Source of the DNA: Miscanthus floridulus
Lineage: Eukaryota > Streptophyta > Magnoliopsida > Poales > Poaceae
NCBI RefSeq assembly: GCF_019320115.1
Contig: NC_089595.1
Coordinates: 111,926,461 to 111,990,460, forward strand
Direction of reading: 5' to 3'
Length of the DNA stretch: 64,000 bases
A program made the translations under genes and the position numbers. Position 1 is the first letter of the stretch. Each line of letters begins with the position of its first letter. Positions 24,531-35,061 of this stretch are shown piece by piece. A model generated the notes under the pieces. It worked only from the letters and a program-made list of their open reading frames with translations, made no database searches and had not been told where the DNA came from.

Positions 24531-26576
24531 TGAAAACAACCAATGTTTTTTTCCATAGTTCAACTTTTACACAATATCTTTGAGCATGTATACAATCTGG
24601 GAAACTAAGAAGTCATAATAAAGTTTTTTCTCATATAATCATTTAAGTTACATTATGTCTAAGTCCTTAATCATGGCTTGGAGATCTTCAGGAAAGTTGT
24701 CAAAACATTCGTTTGCATGGCTCTTAAGAATGTCTCCCAAAAATTCCATCCTTAGTGAATTTGATAGCTGTGCATGGTAGATATAATAAGTTAAGTTATT
24801 AATTTTGTATGTAGTGTACGGAATATAGTTAGAGAATATATGCTTACAGTGTTGATCGGTGGCAATCTTACACCATCCCATGACTTCATGATATTGTATA
24901 CAAGGAAGCCTCCTAATTTCCTAGAGATGAGCATTTGTTTGATTTATTGTACATAAATCAAATAACTATTTTGTGATAATAAGAAAGATGAAACATATTA
25001 TAGGTGATTACTAGTCTTTATGTTTTGGAACTTTTGTAACACATGCATGGAATATTCGCTTCAAGTAATAAATATTACCGTCCCACTTAGAATTTATCAG
25101 TTTCATAGCGAGACTGAACATTTTAGCAATAGTGTGAAATGTAGCTATATATGGCATGATTTGATCATAACCCTTGTAACATACATCATGTGGGAGTGGA
25201 TCCATAATGTGCATAGTTTTCTTTTGCATGTCCATTATGAATAAAGTATATAGTCCATCTCGATAATATGGTAGTAGAATATAAAAACATAGACATAGAA
25301 TATAAGTTTTTAAAAAAAGTATAATATATATAAATAAAATATAAAGGAGTACACTAAACATATCTTACATTGCTGCAATCTTTAATTTTGTATTCCATGT
25401 CAGGCCAACACTCGAGCACTTTTGCCAGTTTCTTGTGGTCTAGTTTGCCACAACATCGCAGATCTCGTCCAAACTGGGTTATGGATTGTTGATTTTGCAA
25501 AATTTATAAGTATTTGATTAATTATAGAATTAAGAATTAGATGAACTTATAGCAAACTGGAGATCCATAAAGTGGTATTTTTGTTTTTGATTCTTCATCA
25601 ACAAGAATTTGTTCTGCGCAGTCATCCGAATTGCTATATTAAAGCAATCATGATCCATCTCTTTGTTCTCATCTAAAATATCTCTAATGTTTCTCGCACT
25701 TAAAGAAATTGGATATGGTCATGTGCTTCGGATCTATTCTTTGCTAAAAAAACAAGGACAAGCAACAAATTACTTATTCTAGCAATTCTTTCACAGGCAA
25801 TGGAAATATCCAAATTAGAACAAAACAAATTTCTTTAGAATGACTTACTCCAAAGGTTCACCATTGGCCATCAAATGGATGTTTGCGCAAATTGTAGACA
25901 ATAGGTCTGTCTTGTTTGTCCATGTTATTATACTCGACAGTAAAAAAGACACCTCGTCCATATCATCGAACATTATGACAGCATCATCCAGATTATGGCT
26001 GGTCTCACTATCTTGCACATCATCCTTTTTCCCTCTCGCTATGTTTAATGGAGAGTTATACAAGATCGCAGGTAGCTTGAACCTAAAGTTACTTATCTCA
26101 TCCTGACAATATGAGTAAGTCCTGATATATTAACAAGTCCAAAAAATGACTATTTTTAGAAATATTCCTATGAAATTACCTAGGTCACATGGTCAGATAA
26201 AGAAGCTCCAGTCCAATACTCCATGAAATTAATCATCCACAAACCACAACTTACATTGTGCAATATTGAAAAATTTAAATATGAGTGATAAAGATACCAT
26301 TGCTGGTACGATAATGTCATATACACAACAAGTTAGATGATCCTTTACCCATCTGTCTATATTTTTTCGATGATCTTATGTATTTTTGGCCAAGATGCCA
26401 CTCTGATACTCTTTTCCCATTTGTTTTGGTTCAACTGACTATGCTTTGTTGCATGCTTTATTAATCTTTCCATTCCTATTAACTGTTATGACCGGAACAC
26501 CAAGTTTTAGAAAAGGATTTTAACAAATTTTTAAAAAATATTATGTATTTGTATACAATCAATCATTAAGTCATAC

Positions 26577-26705
26577 CATGTAGTCGAGATCTTGCCATTG
26601 TAACATATTTTCTCTAAAAGAATCCAAAACATGTATCTGTCCTTCCGAAGCATTGACAACCGCTAGGTACCAGTGATACTTCTCAATATTAATTGGAAGA
26701 AACAC
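26577..26705 (-). other. Ulp1-like exon with catalytic His and Asp
   Basis: Exactly 43 codons between CTGCAG and GTATGAC. It reads VFLPINIEKYHWYLAVVN and then a segment ending VLDSF, the His and Asp blocks of C48 peptidases. There is no stop. Confidence 0.85.
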
Positions 26706-26949
26706 CTGCAGTAATAGAGATTTTTCTAAAAAAAATTCCATATGTTTCAATCAACAGAAAATAGCATATATCAGATCTTGTGGTCAAACATACCATATCA
26801 GCGTCTAAATAGTTTTGGACCCATGTTTGAATCATGTCATCTCTACTATAGCTCAATGTCGTTGCATCAGCCTTTCGGTCGCGACAGAGCAATTGAGTAA
26901 TAAATGTAGTCTCCATATAAACATCTCCACCCACTACGTCAGATATGGT

Positions 26950-27235
26950 TTTTAGAGGCGGCTAATAAGCATTTGTAGGGGCGGTTCGGCCAGCCGCCCC
27001 TACCATACCGTCTCTACAAATCATGCATTTATAGGGGCGGTTCCCAGACCGCCCCTACAAATCGATTTGTAGAGACGGCTAGTGTTACCAGCCGCCCCTA
27101 CAAATCGATTTGTAGGGGCGGTTGGTACTGTAGCCGCCCCTACAAATCGATTTATAGGGGCGGTCTAGGAACACCAGCCGCCCCTATAAATCGATTTGTA
27201 GGGGCGGCTACAGTACCAACCGCCCCTACAAATCA
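26950..27235. repeat. CACTA subterminal repeat array, left
   Basis: About ten copies of TTGTAGGGGCGG or its complement CCGCCCCTACAA alternate in orientation, making palindromic pairs. The same array occurs at the other end. Confidence 0.9.
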
Positions 27236-27492
27236 TTTTTCCACCAAAAAAAAATTAAATTTACAATTCAAATTCGACCAGAACATATATTTTTCCTTTT
27301 TGATATCATAGTGCTTAGCATACAGTTGGTATGATATTCCAGGAAGTATCACAACATAAACTTTGGTGATATTCATGAATTACAGAACAAGTGAACACAC
27401 AATAAATTTACAGAACAAGTGAACACACAATATAAACTTTGATGTTATAATTAAGACTTCGCAGGAACATATGTAATCCCTGGCTCCTATAC

Positions 27493-28455
27493 TTACTGTT
27501 GTTGTTGCTGCTGTGGTGGTGGAGCTTAAAACCTTTGTGGTTGCCGCTCAAACTCCTGCTGTTGAAGTGCTATAGCTAGCTCCAGATCAGAGCTGCAAGC
27601 ATAGGAGGGCCAATGTGGTAGCGTTAGAATTTAGATAACACATGCAAAGTGACTCAGGAGTGCACATCTATGATGATTCAGCACGTTGAGCACATTCAAA
27701 ATCACAGTAAGGCATATATTGGTCATTCAAGTACATGCTAAGCCGACAGTCCAATACACAATGACAGAAAAACCATCAAATAGTCGAAGTTCAAGAAAGT
27801 TATTGCTATACCAACCTTTGCCATACCAAATCAGTTTGGCTTATAAAACCTTGATCAGTTGCTAGGAGATATAGACTTTCGTTGTACTGCAGAATAAATA
27901 TACATAAGAAATAAAGACAGCTCCAGTTCAAATACTCAAATTACGGAAGAAGACACAAAGCTCACTTTCGTTAAGTCCCTCTTGTAAACAGAAGAGACCG
28001 CGACAATGAAATTTGACAATATGATAAATGAGAATACAATTGAGAACATGTATTTAAACCATAGATTATTAGAAATATACCCATAGACAGTCAGCTGGTT
28101 AGCGGTGTTCTGCAGAAAATTATCAATCAGCTCCCCTAAAAATAAATCAATTTAAGTGTGAAGCCAAATATAGTAATTCTTGCATTGTACAAAGAGATTC
28201 ACGCATGTACAAAAGTCAATAACAAAAAAAAATCTCACATTGATGTTCTGTGGCCTTGTCATCCACGGAAGGGCTGCTTTCCCCAGTCTTGTCAGCCTGC
28301 TCAGCAAGAACCACCTCCCCCTCATACACTGGCTCTTGATTTTCATACACCATATTTGTGGTGCCAAGTACGTGCTCTTCACCTTGGTATATTGGTTCAC
28401 ATTCATGAATGCTTGAAGGTAGAGGCTCAGATTTATCTAAAAAATCACTTTTCAC
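27493..28455 (-). pseudogene. captured fragment of a MINDY (DUF544/FAM63) deubiquitinase
   Basis: Two spliced exons are clear. At 27886-27812, exactly 25 codons read YNESLYLLATDQGF, then ISQTDLVWQRL. At 27592-27493 the C-terminus reads SDLELAIALQQQEFERQPQ, then a Pro/Gln tail with one internal TAA. A further open stretch at about 28455-28240 (EPVYEGEVVLAEQ) probably belongs to an upstream exon. MINDY enzymes trim Lys48-linked ubiquitin chains. The catalytic part is not seen here, so this is a fragment. Confidence 0.7.
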
Positions 28456-28910
28456 ATCCAGTTATGTTGTAGCATGACCTGGAACAGCTCCACAAGTTGC
28501 AACTGATCATAACCAGCAAATAACTATCAAAGCAGCAACTTGTGTTTCATCTAGTTTGATAAGTACTGACACTTACAAGTAAACAAGCAATCTAAGCACA
28601 GATGGGCATAACTGCACGGATTGAGTAAATCAGGAAATAATACATCATGTTTTACACTTGATTAACGGATTAAAGTACATCACCTTAACCTTACAATTCC
28701 AGGTGATCCAGTCCAGCATATGAATTCTTTAATTTCATCCTGTAAGTAATATAGCATCCACTTAAAATGATCAGTTGGATCAAACTAAATTAAAAAAAAC
28801 TTCATTTCTCCTAAAAAGGAATATTAGATCAATCCTTAGTATACTTAGTGAAAGAAATTAGTAGAAGATCTAAGCACAAAACAGAAACATGTGCTTTGGT
28901 GAATATCAGA

Positions 28911-29195
28911 TCAATCCACATCCAGGATAGAGACTACATTATCTGAAGCTGTTGCCACCCCATTTGCTGAGGTGCATGCGAGTATATCCTGGGAGGTGGA
29001 CACCTTCACCGGAGATGCGCCATCCGCTGAGAAGGTCCTCCGGCCAACCATTGTGCTCTTGGAGGACCCACAGTCAACAAGGTAGCTGTCCGCAGGCGTG
29101 AATTGCGCTTTGCAGATGCAAATGGATGACAAGATGCATAGCACGATGAAGGTTGTTACAGCTTGCCACTTCGTCCTCCCCAAAGTAGCCATCAT
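28911..29195 (-). pseudogene. captured N-terminus of a malectin-like receptor kinase (CrRLK1L, THESEUS/FERONIA type)
   Basis: From an ATG at 29195 the frame reads a hydrophobic signal peptide (AVTTFIVLCILSSICICKA), then QFTPADSYLVDCGSS, TMVGRRTFSADG and STSQDILA. This matches the start of the extracellular malectin-like domain of CrRLK1L receptors. It stops after about 95 codons; the rest of the ectodomain and the kinase are absent. It lies inside the CACTA element, upstream of the MINDY piece on the same strand. Confidence 0.75.
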
Positions 29196-29244
29196 GATGT
29201 TGACCTGAGTAAAAAGTATGTTCACAATGTTCAGATGCCATGCA

Positions 29245-29360
29245 TGCAAAACTATAATCCCATCTCGAGAAAAGGGGAAACAAAACAATTGGTGCAGCTG
29301 TCAATGCAAAACTGTAATCCCATCTCGAGAAAAAGGGGAAACAAAACAATTGGTATGGCT
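29245..29360. repeat. tandem duplication of a ~62-bp unit
   Basis: The block from GCAAAACTATAATCCCATC to AACAAAACAATTGGT occurs twice in a row with few differences, just upstream of the CrRLK1L start codon. Confidence 0.85.
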
Positions 29361-29699
29361 GCGAGCTACTACCAGGCAAGAACAAGAACATGCCGAGTTG
29401 CTCATCACTTGGGGTCATGGATCTTAAAAAATAAATTCAGGACATTAAATTCGAGCTGAATCCCCAAAACTTCTGGAAAACAAACCGCATCGGCAGCTTG
29501 GCTAGATCGATCTTGCCTAGCACCCACGGCAGAAAGCGAAGAAGCTAAAAGAGGTACGGTGGAGAGATTAAGAGCTAGCAGCGCATCACTCTCCGCACTT
29601 CCGCACTCCGCAGCAAACAAATCCAAAGGGAGACAGATTTGGATCTGACTGCACTGCCACGGCAAAGAAATGCCCCCAAGAACAACTCGAGCTCCTAGA

Positions 29700-30190
29700 T
29701 CGAATCAACCGGAACAAGGAAGCTAGGTTCACTTACCACCAGCAGGAGAAGAAACAGATCCGAGTCCGGGCGCTTGAGAGGATTAGGGTTCCGATGGGGA
29801 GGCGCCTGAGTTGCGTCGCGTGAGAAGGGGATGGGGAGGAGGAGATACCGGATCTACCGGGTATGGTTCAAGCAATCAACGATTTACCTCAGAGCAGCAG
29901 CAGATCTGCGCAGGGCGACAAGACTTGGGCGGTGGGCGGTGGGCGGTGGGCGGTGACCGGCGCGTGGAGACCGCAGCTTGGCTCAGATCCGGGACAGAGG
30001 GGAGGAGCCGAGTAAGGAAATGGTTCGATGGGGGGAGGAGAAGGTGGAGAAAGGCGGCCGCAGCCGCCGCGCCCGCTCGCGCCAGGCGCCGCCGCCGCCC
30101 TGTCCGCGTCGAGGGAGAGAGGGAGCGAAGAGGAGAGAGACAGAGAGAGAGGAGGAAGGTGAGAGAATTTTCTGGCCGATATATATACAG
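29700..30190. other. GC-rich segment at the CACTA right end
   Basis: A GC-rich stretch with GAGAGA runs looks like the 5' UTR or promoter of the captured gene. ORFs here lack any domain and look like composition artefacts. Confidence 0.4.
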
Positions 30191-30405
30191 CGGCATTTGT
30201 AGGGGCGGTCGGTGATTCAGCCGCCCCTACAAATAGAAACACTGGGGGCGGCTGGTGAGTGAGCCGCCCCTACAAATCAGACCCATTTGTAGGGGCGGCT
30301 CGTATCACCAGCCGCCCCTGCTGTTCTATTTGTAGGGGCGGCTAGTGTCTGGGCTCCCGAGCACGCCACTGTAGGGGCGGCTCCATCACCAGCTGCCCCT
30401 AAAAA
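30190..30405. repeat. CACTA subterminal repeat array, right
   Basis: Inverted counterpart of the left array: repeated TTTGTAGGGGCGGCT and AGCCGCCCCTACAAAT. Confidence 0.9.
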
Positions 30406-31184
30406 AATTCGTCCCGTTGCTAAAAATCATTTTTTACGTAGTGACCTTCTCTATGAAGTAGGTGTTCTTCATGCCACATCAAATGGATATACGCACTTAT
30501 GACCTGCAATTTATTAATTTGTCAAATAAAAAATTACCATATTTTCCACATGGACATCAGCTAATTAATTTAAAAGCAGTGTTAAACATGCTTACACCGC
30601 CATTGACGTGTTCATGATCATGGAAAAGGCAATTCATATCATCTCTATTTACCCAAGCATCATTGATTTGGACGAGTAAATCATCCATATGTTTCTGTTT
30701 CATGTATTCAATTACATGAACATCTTCTTGTGTACACTCATAATCTGTGGAGAAAATATTTATATTATAATTAATTAATTCCCAAATATAAAGAAATAAG
30801 ATATAATTGAGAATATCTCACCTTCTGACAGGACATTTGCATTGTTTGCCTTCTTAGGTTTATTATATTGAGGGATTACCATAACCTCCTTGTCAGCACG
30901 CTTAATGTCTTCGTCTTTTTCTACATCAACTCTTTTTATGATATTGTCTTGGATATGCACTTCGTCTTCATCCATAATACTGATCTGTATATGCAATATT
31001 ATTAGAATATCAGTGACCCTATTATATAGATATTCATGTGTGAGGATATGTGAGCTGATTGAGAGGTTGTTACGTACGACATCCTCATGAGCACGCTTCC
31101 GCTTCTTGTCCTCATCTCGTTCTAGTTGAACTATTATTTTGACATCCTCTGTGATATGCAATTTTTCTTCACCCCTTGTATCCA

Positions 31185-33050
31185 TTTTTTGGATTCCATT
31201 GTTGCCTCAATCTCTATATCTGTTTTCTTTTCTTTTCTTCTGTATCCAGATAAATAAAGCATAAATAATAAATAATTTTAGAGACCAAATTTATGTATCT
31301 GCGATGATGGTTGATAATCAAACAAAGCTTAATTGACTAAAAGTAGTAATCAAACTTAGCTTAAATTGACTGAAACTAATAAACATATATAGCATTGAAC
31401 CTACGGATCCCAAGATTAAAAGGAATTCAGCTGAGTGCAGGATACCTTTTTCTTCTGGTAGGATACCTTTTTCTTCAAGAAGTATCTCTTGCACCTCCAT
31501 AGGTGGGCCAACTAAGGCACATTCATGATCCATTTTCTTGCGCTGACTCCAAAAGACTCGACAGAGAAGGGTCCAACGAAGACTATGTGCTGCCTCCGTG
31601 GAGGCCGCCCGCTCGTCGCCCACGGCGTCCGCTCTCGGCTGCTGGTGGCAATCTCTGCCGCGCCATCTCTGTCGATGCCGCCCGCTCGCCGCCGCCGTCT
31701 TCCGCTACCGGACGCTTGAAGGCAACGTCTTCCGCTCCCGGCCGTTCACCGGCAACTTCCTACGAGGGTTTGGGTTCATGCGTTGAGAGGGTCCGCGAGC
31801 GTCACGCACGGAGTCATGGCACGGAGTCAGAACGGTCGCGGACGATGACTGAGGCTGAGGGCCATTAAGATCGATTTATTAAGGCAGCGCGTGCAGAGAA
31901 GTAGCTAGCTAGGGCACTACGTACCTGGCGCCTGCGTGCTCGGCGTCTGGAACTTCCGAACAGGAATGACCGTATGAAGGATCAGTGGATCACGTGAGAG
32001 CCCAGATGTGGCGTATCTACAGTATATATATACACGGCATATACCTGGGCCAGGCCTGTAGGTATGACTTGATCGAGTAGTAGGGAAAGCTTTTCTTAAA
32101 TCAAGAAGTGCGTGTTTTTTCCTTACAATTTTTTTGTTCTTTTAGCTACTACTCTACCTGAAGGTAATACATATATATACATAGATCGCCACAGCCACCG
32201 CTTGAACAAAGAACGCATCTTATATTGTACGTGCAAGACGGAGAGACCGGCTGGGGGCATGGCCCGACGCTATGCCGTTACCTTATATCATATTGAGTAC
32301 TTCTATGAGTCTTTATTATTTTTAAGAAAAATTGTATATACAATAGAAAGGACCAAGATATTCTTGCACAATATGAGATTTAAACATAGAATTAAGATGT
32401 CGTCTAAATCTGTTCTTCGTCAGTCGTGCCACCGGATCAGCATAAGAATGCATCTCGAGATAATATAAAGCCTTGACTTGATCTCTGCTCCCAGAGGGCT
32501 TTGCCGATCAGTCTCTCCATCTTAGTAGTTCAGTTTATGCTGATGGATGCAAACCAGTACATAAATATATCACTGGGGAAAAAAATGTTTGGTCAACGAA
32601 TCCATGGTCAACATTTTAGCTGTACGGTTGCCCTCGTCGTAACAGCTCCTGACACCTGTCATTCATAAATTGTACCCATCAGTAAAACTCGCAAAGAGCA
32701 AGCAATGGCAGCGGCGATCCTGGTGCTGCAGGTTGGGCAGCATCCAGCAGGTGCCCGCCTCCGCCATAAATCAAGAAGTGTAGCCATAAAAAATACGGAC
32801 CAGTCTAAAAATCGTTTTTCAGTAGTGTATAATGATTATATTAGTATTAGCAATTTTTTATAGCTAAACTCTAAGATATGAAAGTCATCAGGGGTCAGAA
32901 AACTCACATAACCATGAGTGATGGCAGCTGTGAAAGGATATCAGGAATTGAGACCTCCAACTTATTGTGTGATAAATCCCTGAAAATATATCAGAATCCA
33001 GAAACACAAATTTATCTTCACTGACTAAAATTCAATACAGAATTAACGTG
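31185..33050. other. Helitron interior between Ulp1-like gene and helicase
   Basis: A GC-rich block (about 31560-31870) may be the promoter or 5' UTR of the Ulp1-like gene. At about 32790-32827 the sequence CTAAAAATCGTTTTTCAGTAGTG looks like a lone CACTA end without a partner. No other coding signal is seen. Confidence 0.4.
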
Positions 33051-34302
33051 ACTGAAAACATGTACTTACAAATACCCATCGTTAATCACCAGTTTAGGAT
33101 GTCCTTATAAACAATATTCTTGGTGCTCTTCCCTATAGGATTCAATTCCTCTTTTGGTTTAGCTAAAATTCTTGTTGTTGATCTTGACACCCCCTTGATA
33201 AACCAACATAGAGCTGTCCATGCGAGAACATGGGTTTTGGAAGGTAGATCCCAACATTAGGGATGGTTTGTCCCTACGATTTATTTATCGTCATGGCAAA
33301 ACTTAACTGTACTGGGAATTGTTTCTCTTGAACTTGAAAGAAAGAGAAATATCATCCGAGGGAGACAATGAGAGCCTTGGTATGAAAACCCTTTTCTGCG
33401 CATGCTGTCCACCAACGATCTCGGCATCAATTGTATTGTCTTGCAATGCTCTTATCATAAGTCTTGTTCCATTGCACAATCCGTTGTTAGGATCTAGGTT
33501 GCGGAGAAGAATCACAGGACAATTGATTTTTAGCTTCAGCTCGTGCGGGGGGAGGCCATTTGGAGTTATTGAGTTCAAAAAATCAACAGGGAAGTGATTA
33601 TGAGGATCGTCAACAATAGTGTCGAAGCTGTGGTAAACCTTTTCCTCACCTGGAAACCTCTCAATCATCATTGCGTTTAGTCTATCAACATGTTCATTTT
33701 TTGTCGATAGAATGGCACGAGAGCTCATATAGACGGCTGATGTTGCATGTTCTACAAGTGACGGGAAAACATCTCGAATGAGTTTGTTGACAGTCACCTC
33801 CGTGTCAGTAAAACCAATCACTATGTCATCAGGGAGGCGAATATATTCATCTCCAATCGTTTCCTCAGTTCCATTTCCAATTCATAGCAGGTAATTTGAA
33901 AACCAAGGGTCAGACTACGCCCTTATGTTACGTGACAATCTTATCTTCCTTATTTTATCCCATAAATAGGATCTTTGCAATGTTGCATCAGTTACTTGTG
34001 CTCTTATCCCACATGTGACCACAGGAAGGACTTGTTTGAAGTCTTCACCAAATACCATGACCTTTCCTCCAAATGGCAAACCACATTCCATAATATCCTG
34101 TAGGGACCTATCAAGTGTCTCGACGCACTGACGCTTGGTCATGGCAACTTCATTCCAAATAATCAAAGATGCCCTACGAAGCAACTCTGCAGTGTCACTT
34201 TGCTTCGTAAAGTTGCACATGCTGTTGTCCCCAATTTTAATTAGAATTTTAAACCTTGAGTGTGCAGTGCGTCCCCCAGGCAATATCGATGCTGCTATAC
34301 CC

Positions 34303-34837
34303 AATGTTTTCCTAAACGGTAAACGGTCTTTACACGGTCGTCCTTCATTTAGCGTTTAGGCTGTTTACACGGTGTTTAAACGAAGTTAAACGGTCTAAAC
34401 GGTTTTGTACTTAAAAAAATACATATAATTATATATGTGCATGTAAAAAATCAAATATTCTAGCATTTATACATATTTATTTGAGTAAAAATTAATTATT
34501 TTGGTATGTATATATATTTATGCACGTGAAAAGAACCAAATATAGATATTTATGCATGTAACATATCAAGTGTACACATTTATAAATATAATAAACTTAA
34601 GTATACAAATTTATCAATACAAAACTGAACTAGATTTACCTCGTATTCGCCTAAACAGCCGTTTAAACAGCTGTTTAGCCCGTATAATATTGTTTATCTC
34701 CGTTCCGTTTAGGCCGTTTAGACCGTTTTTTCCGTTTTTTGACCGTTTAAACGGTCAATCGTTTAATTTCTGTTTACCCCCCTAAACAAAACAGTTTACC
34801 ACCGTTTACTGGTCGTTTAAACGGCCATTTATACTAG
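34303..34837. mobile_element. MITE-like insertion in the helicase, TAAACGG-rich, hAT type
   Basis: It begins near CAATGTTTTCCTAAACGG and is filled with AAACGG and CCGTTT motifs. It interrupts the helicase between ATATSS and GIAASILPGG. Flanks CTATACCC and TTATACTA may be a decayed 8-bp duplication. A related 195-bp element with a perfect 8-bp duplication lies at 52938-53132. Confidence 0.6.
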
Positions 34838-35061
34838 ATGTGGCTGTTGCAATGGCTATTAATCTTTAGGACCGAACTTTAGCAAGGAAGGCCTTATATA
34901 GGAACGTCTTGCCTGTGCCTCCAGGACCATCTACAAAAAAACTTGGCTCTTATTAGCACGAACATGCTGAAGGATTTCATCAAACCCTTCACGCTGTTCC
35001 TTGTTAAGAGATTCATAAATATCTAAGTGTTCTTGGTCTATAGAGACGTTTTGTTCCTCTT

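Larger units (their letters stand above)
26932..30443 (-). mobile_element. CACTA (En/Spm-type) element, 3512 bp, carrying host gene pieces
   Basis: The ends are CACTACGTCAG (26932) and TTTTTACGTAGTG (30443), inverted copies. The 3-bp target duplication ACC flanks it (26929-26931 and 30444-30446). Subterminal arrays of TTTGTAGGGGCGGCT-type motifs in both orientations fill 26950-27235 and 30190-30405. No transposase is seen, so it is non-autonomous. Inside, on the minus strand, are parts of a MINDY-like and a CrRLK1L-like gene. Removing it restores a 65-codon exon of the surrounding Ulp1-like gene. Confidence 0.93.
24650..31184 (-). pseudogene. Ulp1-like (C48) cysteine peptidase gene, multi-exon, split by a CACTA element
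   Basis: Minus-strand exons with AG/GT borders can be placed at about 31184-31078, 30984-30822, 30744-30596, 30503-30447 joined to 26931-26794 across the CACTA element (65 codons), 26705-26577 (43 codons), a short exon around 26170-26255, 26102-25849, and C-terminal pieces near 25361-25011 and 24760-24650. The catalytic triad is visible: His in KYHWYLAVVN (codon 26675-26673), Asp in HVLDSF (26624-26622), Cys in VSCGLWMINF (26248-26246). The family cleaves SUMO-type modifiers; plant transposon-borne versions are common. A TAG follows the Cys exon at SDHVT, and the CACTA insertion breaks it, so it is probably dead. The start is uncertain; an upstream exon near 31536-31453 is possible. Confidence 0.8.

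Noticed and set aside
26950..27235. CRISPR-like regular repeats
   Set aside because: Repeats alternate in orientation and lack unique spacers of equal size; they are CACTA subterminal repeats.
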